Program-made: the position numbers and the translations under genes
Shown: one piece after another, positions 17,202 to 25,704 of the stretch
How positions within the stretch are numbered: the stretch's first letter is position 1
How the letters are laid out: every line of letters starts with the position of its first letter
DNA from: Rosistilla ulvae
GTDB taxonomy: Bacteria > Planctomycetota > Planctomycetia > Pirellulales > Pirellulaceae
Reading direction: 5' to 3'
Assembly: GCF_007741475.1 (NCBI RefSeq)
Contig: NZ_CP036261.1
Span: 7,007,798 to 7,071,797 of the forward strand
DNA length: 64,000 bases
The notes under the pieces: generated by a model
Database searches by the model: none
Seen by the model: only the letters and a program-made list of their open reading frames with translations
What the model was told of the DNA's origin: nothing

Positions 17202-17274
17202 GTTGGTCGCCTTTCGCTCCGCGAAAGTAGCGTTGTTTCCCGGGCGTACTTTCGCGGAGCGAAAGACGACCAAC
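17202..17274. repeat. Palindromic element with 28-bp arms (CTTTCGC family)
   Basis: Arms at 17202-17229 and 17247-17274 are reverse complements over 28 positions with one mismatch (C versus T nine bases in), around a 17-base loop. The core is CTTTCGCTCCGCGAAAGTA. It sits between the sulfatase start and the AbiE genes. The same core occurs elsewhere in the window, so it is a dispersed REP/REPIN-like family. Confidence 0.9.
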
Positions 17275-17449
17275 GTGAAGCAATACTAAAGACGCGGCAC
17301 CGTATTCTAATCGCAACAGAACATCGCCGGGGCCCGCGTTCTCGTGGGACAATTCTGCCACAGCCCACGTCGCCGCGGAGCCCGCCACCAACCATCCACG
17401 GCAAGCGATGTCGGCACCAGCAAAAATTCACTCTGTCCCTCCAACAGCC

Positions 17450-18379
17450 CTACCCGCTGCTGGCGGGCGGTTGCGACTTAATCCATCCGGAGCCGGGAGA
17501 CCAGGTGGCGGCGAAAGGCTCGTTTGACTCGATTGCTTTTGCGATGGGGTTCAGGAAACCAGCGATCTCACGAATCGCGTCAGCTAAAGCATCGGGAACA
17601 ACCGAAAGCTTGGATTTGCGAATGAAGCTGGCCCACTGGATTTGCTTCCCTGGATCATTGGCAAACTCATTGGAGAATGCCGGCGGATTCGCCTTGGCCG
17701 TCGTCGCTCGATTTCGAAACGTCGCGGAGATCGCTGTGGCAAGCGACTCGCCATCGAAGGCAAACTGCCGGGACAAGATAAGGATGTCGTAGAAGTCTTT
17801 CATGCGACTGTTGAGTTGCCCGAGTTTGACCATGGCTTCAAACTTCTCAGCGACCACGGTTTCTCGCGGGTAGCCGATCAGCTTGGCCGGTTCAAAGTCG
17901 AGCATTGCGGGGTAGCCGATCGTTTTTGCCGCTGGGTTCACAACGTCCCCAAACCCAATATCGATTTGCATCGGCAAGCGAGCGTTTTGAATCGTCGCCA
18001 GAAACGTCACGCGTACGCCTAAGTAGTCGGCATCTTCTTTGATCGCGATGCCTTGCACGCTCTCGCCGTGAAATATAACGCCATCGGGTGCAACCGCATG
18101 TTCGCAAACCGACCGCATGATCTGTGTCATCGAGTCGACTGAATTGTCGGCCCGAGCCAGCAGGTCGATGTCGCGCGTCGCACGTGTCTGGGGTGTGCCC
18201 CAAACACGAAACATGAGCGCTCCCTTCAAAACGAAACGATCGACGTGCTCCGATCGAGACAACCGGAACAAGAAGCGTTCCATCGCAAAATACTGAAGCA
18301 ATTCTTGCAGCGGGCGGCCAGATTCTTTTGCCTGACGAAGCAGACGCCCGCGAACAGACGCTGCCAGATCGCGCGTCAC
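17450..18379 (-). CDS. abiEii: AbiEii-type nucleotidyltransferase toxin (309 aa)
   Basis: Nucleotidyltransferase of the AbiEii/AbiGii toxin family. The core motif is VLKGALMFRVWG followed by TRATRDIDLLAR, with Asp70 and Asp72 as the expected metal ligands. YPRETVVAEKFEAMVKLG and MKDFYDILIL are typical of the family. Its ATG overlaps the stop of the upstream AbiEi gene by 4 bases. In type IV AbiE systems this enzyme modifies tRNA or a related target and stops growth, giving phage resistance or plasmid stability; target specificity here is unknown. It lies between two palindromic elements, away from the tRNA-linked island. Confidence 0.88.
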   Translation of the reverse strand: MTRDLAASVRGRLLRQAKESGRPLQELLQYFAMERFLFRLSRSEHVDRFVLKGALMFRVWGTPQTRATRDIDLLARADNSVDSMTQIMRSVCEHAVAPDGVIFHGESVQGIAIKEDADYLGVRVTFLATIQNARLPMQIDIGFGDVVNPAAKTIGYPAMLDFEPAKLIGYPRETVVAEKFEAMVKLGQLNSRMKDFYDILILSRQFAFDGESLATAISATFRNRATTAKANPPAFSNEFANDPGKQIQWASFIRKSKLSVVPDALADAIREIAGFLNPIAKAIESNEPFAATWSPGSGWIKSQPPASSG

Positions 18380-19002
18380 AGCAACGCCTCCAGGTAGGGC
18401 CGCATCGTCTTTGCCGCTCGTAGCTTCTTGGCGTAATCCATGACCAAGTCAAAGTTGGTCCGCTTCTGAGTCCGGTATGCCTTGACCGCTTCGATCGCGA
18501 CATCGAGTCCGATCTCGTTTCGGCGACAGAAACAATCAACGAGCGTTTTTTCGCGAGAGTAGACCTTCACGGTCACGCCATCGCAATTTTGCATTTCGAT
18601 CCCAAGTTGATAGGCGATGTCGCTGAGCCGAGCCGCTCGCGTCGGAGGAAAGGCCAGCCGAGGCGGTTCGCTATTGCGCGGTATCGCGATCCATACTTCA
18701 TGCGGAATCTGCGTCGTCAGCCCATGAAACGCGAGTGCTGAAATCAGGTAGACGACTCCCTGGGGGACCTTCTGTGCGACCGTGACTAGGTCGGGTTCGC
18801 TTAGCGGCGGCAGGTCTGCGATCCGATAGAGACCTCGGGCCAGCTGCTCCAGCTGTCCAGAGTCTCGCATTTGGTAGAGTGTTCGACGACTGATCCCCAC
18901 CCGCACGGCATCGGCCATCCTCATCATGCCGCCATGAGCGCGAAAGATCTCCGTCGCGCGAAGCGTTGATGAAAGACGAGACGAGGGTTTGGTGTGTGTC
19001 AC
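18376..19002 (-). CDS. abiEi: AbiEi-type antitoxin (208 aa)
   Basis: Antitoxin and likely autorepressor of the AbiE pair. The N-terminal winged HTH is seen as TLRATEIFRAHGGMMRMADA and VGISRRTLYQMRDSGQLEQL, then LARGLYRIADLP; the C-terminal domain has VVYLISALAFHGLTTQIPHE and VYSREKTLVDCFC. GTG at 19002 is chosen because AGGAGGT lies 6-7 bases upstream and the length then matches the family (~200 aa); a longer frame from 19209 adds residues unlike AbiEi. The stop overlaps the toxin start by 4 bases. The ribosome binding site could be masked by a leader stem (see 19008-19033). Confidence 0.88.
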   Translation of the reverse strand: MTHTKPSSRLSSTLRATEIFRAHGGMMRMADAVRVGISRRTLYQMRDSGQLEQLARGLYRIADLPPLSEPDLVTVAQKVPQGVVYLISALAFHGLTTQIPHEVWIAIPRNSEPPRLAFPPTRAARLSDIAYQLGIEMQNCDGVTVKVYSREKTLVDCFCRRNEIGLDVAIEAVKAYRTQKRTNFDLVMDYAKKLRAAKTMRPYLEALL

Positions 19003-19007
19003 AAATG

Positions 19008-19033
19008 ACCTCCTGGAAATCGCACCGGGAGGT
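19008..19033 (-). promoter_or_regulatory. Possible stem hiding the AbiEi ribosome binding site
   Basis: On the transcribed minus strand, ACCTCC (19033-19028) can pair perfectly with GGAGGT (19013-19008), the Shine-Dalgarno sequence of abiEi, over a 14-base loop. This 6-bp stem would reduce translation of the antitoxin. It may be chance; GC-rich 6-bp matches are not rare. Confidence 0.3.
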
Positions 19034-19257
19034 GTTTTGTACCATGAGCTATCGCACGTGTCGAACACAATGATGCAGACGAAGCAAACCCCAAGCCACC
19101 GTGCCCCTGGCGAAAAAGCCGCCGCCGTCAAGTTCAAACCACGGATCGGCAACGATCCCCCAATCGCTTTGCTCTTGCTCGGCAACGTCCGCGTCGACGT
19201 GTGAATCACGCACGCTTGTGCATCTCGGGCGATCTGCGTTGGGACGGAGCGGTGCGG

Positions 19258-19551
19258 TTAGGTTGCATCGGCGGCATCGCGAAAAATGCTCCGGTACAAC
19301 TCGGGAAACCGCTGGTGGAGGTCATCGCACAGCCCAGCGTAAAACTCCTCCCACGCTTCCTCCTGCATCTGATTCGCGGCTAACCCCGACTCGATTGAAA
19401 ACGCAAATCCTGTGCGGCGGTCGATCGGAATCCCTAGCTCCTTTTCCGCTTTCATGCGCCGCACCGACGACCACATTTGTCCGGCCGACGTATGAGGAAC
19501 CAACGGATACTTCTCACGCAACATTTGCAGCTTCTCTTCCAGCGATTCCAT
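19258..19551 (-). CDS. Hypothetical small protein (97 aa)
   Basis: An acidic, helical protein beginning MESLEEKLQMLREKYPL. It has no signal peptide, membrane segment or motif I know. The ATG at 19551 is preceded by GGGAG with about 8 bases spacing, which supports real translation. It reads in the same direction as abiEi but is separated by 255 bases, so it is probably a separate unit. A coiled-coil start and QMQEEAWEEFYAGLCDD may form a helical interaction surface. No function is assigned. Confidence 0.6.
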   Translation of the reverse strand: MESLEEKLQMLREKYPLVPHTSAGQMWSSVRRMKAEKELGIPIDRRTGFAFSIESGLAANQMQEEAWEEFYAGLCDDLHQRFPELYRSIFRDAADAT

Positions 19552-20059
19552 CAGTTAACTCCCGCTCGTAACAGCTTCAATTTTTGGGGCGTGGTTGTTG
19601 TCCTAGATACAAGAACAACACCTACACTGACCGTTGTTGTGGAAAAACGTTCGCACCCGATTTGGCGGCAAAACAACGTTACCCAGGCGACACCGCGACA
19701 CCCCCGCGCCAAACGGCCTTCGTTTTTTGTTTAACCGCGTGCCCATCGGGCCGCGCGTGCGATCGTCCGAAGCCGCAGCAACAGATGCTTGTGAGATTGG
19801 GCCAAACGATGCTCTGGTTGGCAGAATGATGGAGTCTGAATGATCGCCGGGTGGAAAGGACGAGAGTAGAGAGGCAGGGAATGCCCCGATGGAAATAGGG
19901 TTTCGCGTTCGGCAACTGCGATCACGCGATGGCATTTTGGTGGCGGCGGTTTTATACTGTCACGTCCGACTGCCAAGAGGAGCCAATCTTCCCTTGGTGA
20001 TCCGATTGCAATGCTGATCCAACCACTACGCCTCCGTCCCCTGGAAAGTTTCCCACCTG
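19552..20059. other. Intergenic stretch upstream of the nucleoside-hydrolase operon
   Basis: This 508-base region has no convincing gene. It holds a half copy (19730-19765) of the GTTTAACCGCG-type palindrome described at 33013-33079. The operon promoter should lie in the last ~150 bases, but I could not pick out clear -35 and -10 boxes. Confidence 0.5.
19730..19765. repeat. Half-site of the GTTTAACCGCG palindromic family
   Basis: GTTTAACCGCGTGCCCATCG followed by GGCCGCGCG matches one arm of the 20-bp palindrome at 33013-33079 with a single change (T for A). The preceding TTTTTT also matches the flank of that element. The second arm is missing here. Confidence 0.7.
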
Positions 20060-21106
20060 ATGTTCGATTGTTTTCGATGCGCCGTCGCCACGCTGATGTT
20101 GGCTTGGACCGTTGCCTTACCCGCGTTAGCTGCTGGCGATGAAAAGCGGCCGGTGCCGCTGATCTTCGATACCGATATCGGCAACGATGTCGACGATGCG
20201 TTGGCGCTGGGGATGATCCATGCGTTGCAGTCGCGCGGCGAGTGCGAGCTGTTGGCCGTGACGATCACCAAAGATCATCCGCTGGCCGCTCCGTTTGCCG
20301 ATGCCGTCAATACGTTTTACGGGCGGGGAGAGATTCCGATCGGTGTCTGCCGCAGTGGAAAAACTCCCGAACCGGGGCGGTTTACGCAACTGGCGACGCA
20401 GAAAGATGGCGAGCGGCTCCGCTACCCGCACGATCTTTTATCGGGAGACGATGCTCCCGATGCGGTCTCGGTTTTGCGAGAGACGTTGGCTGCGGCGGAC
20501 GATCACAGCGTGGTGATCGCTCAAGTTGGCTTTTCGACCAACCTGGCGAACCTGCTGAAATCAAAACCAGACGACGCGAGCCCGTTGGACGGAGAAGCTC
20601 TTGTCAAACAGAAGGTCCGCCTGTTGTCGTTGATGGCTGGCGCATTCCCTAAGCCCGCCGAAGCGGTCGGGCGGCTGAAGGATCACAAGGGATACAACAT
20701 CATCAAAGACATCCCGTCGGCGCAAACGGTCGCTCACCACTGGCCGACTCCACTTTTATGGAGCGGTTACGAGATCGGCATCTCGCTCCCCTACCCGCAC
20801 CAAAGCATCCAGCAGGATTACGGTTACGTGCCACATCATCCGCTGTCCGAAGCCTACGTCGCCTTCCTGCCGCCGCCGCACAATCGCCCCACCTGGGATT
20901 TGACCAGCGTGCTGCAAGTCGTTCGCCCCAATCGCGACTACTTTGGTATCTCCCAGCCCGGCAGCGTTGCGGTCGCCGACGATGGATCGACCCAGTTCAC
21001 ACCGTCGGCCGGCGGCCGCCACCGATACCTCACGCTGACCGAGGACCAAAAGCTCCGCGTGATCGAAACGCTGGTCCTGCTGTCCAGCGAACCGCCCCAA
21101 CGTTGA
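20060..21106 (+). CDS. Exported nucleoside hydrolase, copy 1 (348 aa)
   Basis: Inosine-uridine-type nucleoside hydrolase: cleaves the N-glycosidic bond of ribonucleosides to free base and ribose. A signal peptide covers about residues 1-25 (ALPALAAGD). The calcium/ribose-binding motif is FDTDIGNDVDDALAL (Asp37, 39, 43, 45, 46). VAQVGFSTNLANLLKS and HNRPTWDLTSVLQVVRPN are also family-like. Export puts the enzyme in the periplasm or paryphoplasm. It is the first gene of a six-gene operon with its own tandem paralogue, ribokinase and a ribose-type ABC transporter; the gap to the next gene is 35 bases. Base specificity cannot be read. Confidence 0.9.
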   Translation: MFDCFRCAVATLMLAWTVALPALAAGDEKRPVPLIFDTDIGNDVDDALALGMIHALQSRGECELLAVTITKDHPLAAPFADAVNTFYGRGEIPIGVCRSGKTPEPGRFTQLATQKDGERLRYPHDLLSGDDAPDAVSVLRETLAAADDHSVVIAQVGFSTNLANLLKSKPDDASPLDGEALVKQKVRLLSLMAGAFPKPAEAVGRLKDHKGYNIIKDIPSAQTVAHHWPTPLLWSGYEIGISLPYPHQSIQQDYGYVPHHPLSEAYVAFLPPPHNRPTWDLTSVLQVVRPNRDYFGISQPGSVAVADDGSTQFTPSAGGRHRYLTLTEDQKLRVIETLVLLSSEPPQR

Positions 21107-21141
21107 ACGCTACGAAATCCGACACCCCAGAGGTTCTTCCC

Positions 21142-22191
21142 ATGATGATCGATCGTTTCCGCTATCTCGCCTTTTCGCTGATGATGGCATCGTTGTGCTG
21201 TCTGCCGGCTGTATCGAATGCCGACGATGTAAAGCGTCCGGTGCCGCTGATCTTCGACACCGACATCGGTAACGACGTCGACGATGTGCTGGCGTTGGGG
21301 ATGATCCATTCGCTGCAGTCTCGCGGCGAGTGCGAACTGCTTGCCGTGACGATCACCAAAGACGATCCGATGGCCGCTCCCTTCACCGATGCGGTCAACA
21401 CGTTTTATGGACGGGGAGAGATTCCGATCGGCGTCTGCCGCAGCGGCGTGACGCCTGGCACCGGGCGATTCAACGGCTTGGCATCGATCAAAGATGGCGA
21501 TGAATTCCGTTTCCCACACGACCTGCGATCGGGCAAAGACGCTCCCGACGCGGTGACTGTCTTGCGAAAGACGCTGGCCGACGCAGAGGATGGCAGCGTT
21601 GTGATCGCTCAAGTCGGCTTTTCGACGAACCTGGCAGATCTGCTGAAGTCAAAACCGGACGACGTGAGCCCGCTGGACGGCATGGCACTTGTCAAAAAGA
21701 AGGTCCGCCTAGTCTCGGCGATGGCTGGCGCGTTCACTCAGATCTCTGGATCGAAAGGCAAATACGATCACAAAGAATACAACATCGTCAAAGACATTCC
21801 GGCAGCTCAATCGCTCGCCAATGATTGGCCAACGCCCATCCTCTGGAGCGGTTTTGAAATCGGGCTAGCCGTCGCTTATCCGCACGAAAGCATCGAGCAG
21901 GATTACGGATACGTGCCGCATCATCCGCTGGCCGAAGCCTACATCGCTTACAATCCGCCGCCCCACAATCGACCGACCTGGGATCTGACCAGCGTCCTGC
22001 AAGCCGTCCGGCCCAACCGCGATTATTTCGGACTCTCCCCACGCGGAACCGTCACCGTCGCCGATAATGGCCTGACAACCTTCGCTCCCGCCGAAGATGG
22101 ATTGCATCAATATCTGACGCTGACCGACGCCCAGAAGCTGCGCGTCGTTGAAACCTTGGTTCTGTTGTCCAGCGAGCCGCCGAAGCAATGA
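21142..22191 (+). CDS. Exported nucleoside hydrolase, copy 2 (349 aa)
   Basis: A close paralogue of the preceding gene, arisen by tandem duplication: the stretch around FDTDIGNDVDDVLALGM and the C-terminal HNRPTWDLTSVLQAVRPN are nearly identical, while the signal peptide (LPAVSNADD) and a loop near residue 200 (AFTQISGSKGKYDH) differ. The ATG at 21142 was chosen; the frame is open upstream but that part only overlaps copy 1. Its stop overlaps the ribokinase start as ATGA. Two copies may differ in base preference or affinity. Confidence 0.9.
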   Translation: MMIDRFRYLAFSLMMASLCCLPAVSNADDVKRPVPLIFDTDIGNDVDDVLALGMIHSLQSRGECELLAVTITKDDPMAAPFTDAVNTFYGRGEIPIGVCRSGVTPGTGRFNGLASIKDGDEFRFPHDLRSGKDAPDAVTVLRKTLADAEDGSVVIAQVGFSTNLADLLKSKPDDVSPLDGMALVKKKVRLVSAMAGAFTQISGSKGKYDHKEYNIVKDIPAAQSLANDWPTPILWSGFEIGLAVAYPHESIEQDYGYVPHHPLAEAYIAYNPPPHNRPTWDLTSVLQAVRPNRDYFGLSPRGTVTVADNGLTTFAPAEDGLHQYLTLTDAQKLRVVETLVLLSSEPPKQ

Positions 22192-23138
22192 GCACGCCTG
22201 AGGCAACAAATCGCGGAGCACAGATCGTGGTCCTCGGTTCGATCAACATGGATCTCATGATCCGCTGCAACCAGTTGCCGCGGCCGGGGCAAACGATCAT
22301 CGCCGATTCGTCGGCGGAGGTTCCCGGCGGCAAAGGGGCCAACCAAGCTGTCGCCGCTGCCCGAGCTGGCGGCAGCGTGTCGATGATCGGACGCGTTGGA
22401 GACGATGCGTTTTCGAGCCGCTTGGTCGAGAACCTGCAACGCGAACAGGTCGCTACGGATGGCGTGCTCCCCACAACGGAAACGCCCAGCGGGCTGGCGA
22501 TCGTCGCTGTCGAAAGCAGTGGCGAAAACTCGATCGTTGCCGTCCCCGGTGCCAACGCGCAGCTGACTCCCGACGACGTCGCGGCGTTTGCCGATCGGAT
22601 CCGCACCGCCGATGTGCTGATGCTGCAATTGGAAGTCCCTTTCGAAACCGTGCAAGCCGCGATCGATGTCGCTCGACAGGCGGGAGTCACGATCGTGCTG
22701 GATCCCGCGCCGATGCCAGCTGAATTGGACAACGCGTTGCTGCGAGTCGATCTGATCTGTCCGAACGAATCGGAGACCGAAGCGATCGTCGGGCATCCGG
22801 TCTCAAGCGACGAAGAGATCGACCGCGCGATCGCCAGCCTGCACGCTCGCGGAGCCCGGCAGGTGATCCTGACGCTTGGGTCCCGCGGCGCCGTCGCCAG
22901 CGATGGGACGACGACTCGGCGGATCGCCCCGACGCCGATCGATCCGGTCGACACAACCGCCGCTGGCGATGCGTTTGCCGGCGCGTTGGCGGTCCGTATC
23001 GCCGAAGGAGCCAACCTGTTTGAAGCCGCCGGTTTTGCGGCTGTCGCCGGCGCCTTGGCGGCGACGCGTCCCGGAGCCCAGCCGGGCATGCCGACACGAA
23101 CTGAAATCGATCGAATCTTGCAAAGTCAAAAATCATGA
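22188..23138 (+). CDS. rbsK: Ribokinase (316 aa)
   Basis: PfkB-family sugar kinase: phosphorylates D-ribose to ribose-5-phosphate with ATP in the cytoplasm. The N-terminal signature IVVLGSINMDLMIRC with PRPGQTI and PGGKGANQAVAAARAG is typical of ribokinase. The C-terminal active-site motif is DTTAAGDAFAGALAVR, with the catalytic Asp in AAGD. It overlaps both neighbours by 4 bases, so it is translationally coupled between nucleoside hydrolase 2 and the binding protein. This is the strongest hint that ribose is the sugar imported by the operon. Confidence 0.92.
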   Translation: MSTPEATNRGAQIVVLGSINMDLMIRCNQLPRPGQTIIADSSAEVPGGKGANQAVAAARAGGSVSMIGRVGDDAFSSRLVENLQREQVATDGVLPTTETPSGLAIVAVESSGENSIVAVPGANAQLTPDDVAAFADRIRTADVLMLQLEVPFETVQAAIDVARQAGVTIVLDPAPMPAELDNALLRVDLICPNESETEAIVGHPVSSDEEIDRAIASLHARGARQVILTLGSRGAVASDGTTTRRIAPTPIDPVDTTAAGDAFAGALAVRIAEGANLFEAAGFAAVAGALAATRPGAQPGMPTRTEIDRILQSQKS

Positions 23139-24121
23139 AACCGACCAAACGACGCTCCCTTCCGCTGATCCTGACGCTCGCCTCACTGATGACGCTGGCG
23201 GGCGGATGCTCTTCCAAAACCGCGACAAACGATTCCGGCGATCCCGCGGCGGCGGGTAAGCCGCGGATTGCGCTCGTGATGAAGTCGCTGGCGAACGAAT
23301 TCTTTTCGACGATGGAAAAGGGAGCCGAAACGCATCAACAGGCGAACAGCGATCAATACGAACTGTTGGTCAACGGCATCAAAGACGAATCCGATCTCGG
23401 CCGCCAAGTTGCGTTGGTCGATGAGATGGTCGCCGCGGGCGTCGACGCGATCGTGATCGCTCCAGCCGATTCCAAAGCGTTGGTCCCGGCGCTTCGCAAA
23501 GCTCGCCAGGCCGGCGTGGTTGTCGTCAACATCGACAATCGCCTGGATGCCGAAGTGCTGAAGTCCGAACAGGTAACGATTCCGTTTGTTGGTCCCGACA
23601 ACCAAGCTGGCGCAAAACAGGTCGGCGATCTACTAGCGGCATCACTCGCCGAAGGGGATCAGGTCGCGATCCTCGAAGGAAAGACGACCGCCTTCAACGG
23701 CATCCAGCGGCGACTGGGATTCGAAGCGGCGATGAAGCAGGCGGGAATCGAAATCGTTTCCAGCCAATCGGCCGATTGGGAAACGAACAAGGCGAATACG
23801 ATCGCCGCTTCGATGCTCAGCGAACATCCGCAGATCAAAGCGATCCTGGCGGCCAACGATTCGATGGCCCTGGGAGCTGTGGCGGCGATCAAGTCGGCTG
23901 GCAAAACGGGCGAGGTCCTGGTTGTCGGTTTCGACAACATCGGCGCGGTCCAGCAATTGATCCGCGAGGAGAAGGTTCTGGCGACGGCCGACCAGCACGG
24001 CGACCAACTGGCGGTCTTCGGAATCGAGACGGCGTTGAAGATCCTCGCAGATCCGGCCGCGGCGACCGAAGACGTGCAGACGCCTGTCGATCTGGTCACG
24101 AAAGAGTCGTTGTCGCAGTGA
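23135..24121 (+). CDS. rbsB: Ribose-type ABC transporter substrate-binding lipoprotein (328 aa)
   Basis: Periplasmic-binding protein of the sugar (LacI-like) family. An N-terminal lipobox (SLMTLAGGC, Cys25) indicates membrane anchoring. The mature part starts RIALVMKSLANEFFSTMEKG; DAIVIAPADSKALVPAL and NRLDAEVLKSEQVTIPFVGP follow the RbsB pattern, and LAANDSMALGAVAAIKSAG is the hinge-side motif. It would capture ribose released by the hydrolases. Start and stop each overlap neighbours by 4 bases. Confidence 0.9.
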   Translation: MKPTKRRSLPLILTLASLMTLAGGCSSKTATNDSGDPAAAGKPRIALVMKSLANEFFSTMEKGAETHQQANSDQYELLVNGIKDESDLGRQVALVDEMVAAGVDAIVIAPADSKALVPALRKARQAGVVVVNIDNRLDAEVLKSEQVTIPFVGPDNQAGAKQVGDLLAASLAEGDQVAILEGKTTAFNGIQRRLGFEAAMKQAGIEIVSSQSADWETNKANTIAASMLSEHPQIKAILAANDSMALGAVAAIKSAGKTGEVLVVGFDNIGAVQQLIREEKVLATADQHGDQLAVFGIETALKILADPAAATEDVQTPVDLVTKESLSQ

Positions 24122-25641
24122 GTGCCCCGCTGTTGCTTTCGGTCCGAAGTCTGACCAAACGTTATGCGGTCAAGGTCTTGGACGATGTGTCGATCGATTT
24201 CCACCCTGGCGAGATCCATGCGCTGTTGGGAGCCAACGGGGCGGGCAAAAGCACGCTGTGCCGGATCATCGCCGGCCTGACCGCATCCACTTCGGGATCG
24301 ATGCAGATCGACGGCCGGGTCTATTCGCCCCAGGGAAAGCGGGCGGCCGAAGCGGCGGGTGTGCAGATCGTCCAACAGGAACTGAACCAGATCGCCACGC
24401 TCTCGGTCGCTGAAAACATCATGATCGGCCGCCTGCCCGCTCGGTTTGGCGTCGTCGATCGCGGCGAACTGCATCGCCGCGCCCGCATCGCCTTGGATCG
24501 CTTCGGATTGCAAGAGATCGACACCCACGCGATCACCGGTTCATTGGGCGTCGGGCGGCAGCAGATGATCGAGATCGCCACGGCGCTCGACCGCGATTGC
24601 CGCCTGCTGATCTTGGATGAACCGACAGCGGCGTTGAGCGCGGGCGAATCGGAAACGCTTTTCACTTGGCTGAACAAACTGCGGCAGCAGGGCGTCGGGA
24701 TCATCTACATCTCGCATCGGTTGGACGAAGTCGCGAGGCTCTCCGACCGGATCACGGTCCTTCGCGATGGAAAGTTCATCTGCACGCGGCCGACCGCCGA
24801 TGTCGACCGCGATGCGATGGTCGATCTGATGACCGGGGAAACTACGCAGCAACAGGCGGCCGACGACTTCGCGTCGCACCAAACCGATCGGGTTGCGATG
24901 CGAGTCGAAAGGATGTCGCGCGGCCGCTGGGTTCGCGACGTTTCGTTTTCGGTCCATCGCGGCGAACGACTCGGAATCGCCGGCCTTGTCGGTGCCGGGC
25001 GAACCGAACTGCTGCGTCTGATCTTCGCCGCCGATCGGGCCGACGCTGGCGAAGTCTACTTGAACGACGAAGCTGCACCGCGACGGTTCGCCGATCCGAG
25101 CGATGCCGTAGCGGCGGGATTGGCGATGGTCACCGAAGACCGCAAGGAAAACGGACTGCTCCTTTCCCAATCGATCCGCGCCAACACAACGCTCGCCTCG
25201 ATGAAGACACTCTTCTCCGCAGGCGGATGGATTCGCGGTGCCGCCGAGCGGCAGATGGCCGATCGGATGCGCGAGTCGATGGAGACCCGTTGCACCAGCA
25301 TCGAACAGACCGTTGGAACGCTGAGCGGCGGCAACCAGCAAAAGGTTGCGGTAGCGAAGTGGCTGGTTCGCGATGCCGACATCTTTTTGTTCGACGAACC
25401 GACGCGAGGGATCGACGTCGCCGCACGGCGGCGGATCTATCGGCTGTTCGAAACATTGGCTCGCGATGAAAAGTCGCTGGTGATCGTTAGCAGCGACCTG
25501 GAAGAACTGATGGAAACCTGCGACCGAATCGCCGTCATGTCGGCGGGCCGACTGGTCGCCAGTTTCGCTCGCGGCGACTGGTCGACTGAACAGATCATGC
25601 AAGCCGCCTTTGCATCCCCAAGCTCCGTTGCTGTCGGCTGA
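24118..25641 (+). CDS. rbsA: Ribose-type ABC transporter ATP-binding protein (507 aa)
   Basis: Double-ATPase subunit of the carbohydrate CUT2 class. The first domain has Walker A LLGANGAGKSTLCR and Walker B LLILDEPTAALSAGE. The second domain has a degenerate Walker A (GLVGAGRTELLRL), LSGGNQQKVAVAKWL and LFDEPTRGIDVAARRR, as usual for RbsA. The start is GTG at 24118, overlapping the rbsB stop as GTGA; an open frame upstream is a shadow of rbsB. It powers import through the next gene product. Confidence 0.93.
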   Translation: MSAPLLLSVRSLTKRYAVKVLDDVSIDFHPGEIHALLGANGAGKSTLCRIIAGLTASTSGSMQIDGRVYSPQGKRAAEAAGVQIVQQELNQIATLSVAENIMIGRLPARFGVVDRGELHRRARIALDRFGLQEIDTHAITGSLGVGRQQMIEIATALDRDCRLLILDEPTAALSAGESETLFTWLNKLRQQGVGIIYISHRLDEVARLSDRITVLRDGKFICTRPTADVDRDAMVDLMTGETTQQQAADDFASHQTDRVAMRVERMSRGRWVRDVSFSVHRGERLGIAGLVGAGRTELLRLIFAADRADAGEVYLNDEAAPRRFADPSDAVAAGLAMVTEDRKENGLLLSQSIRANTTLASMKTLFSAGGWIRGAAERQMADRMRESMETRCTSIEQTVGTLSGGNQQKVAVAKWLVRDADIFLFDEPTRGIDVAARRRIYRLFETLARDEKSLVIVSSDLEELMETCDRIAVMSAGRLVASFARGDWSTEQIMQAAFASPSSVAVG

Positions 25642-25704
25642 TCGAATCGATCGCCGAAAGCCTGTTGCGGCGCAAGCTGCCTCAACCACCCCTACAACCA
25701 CCGT

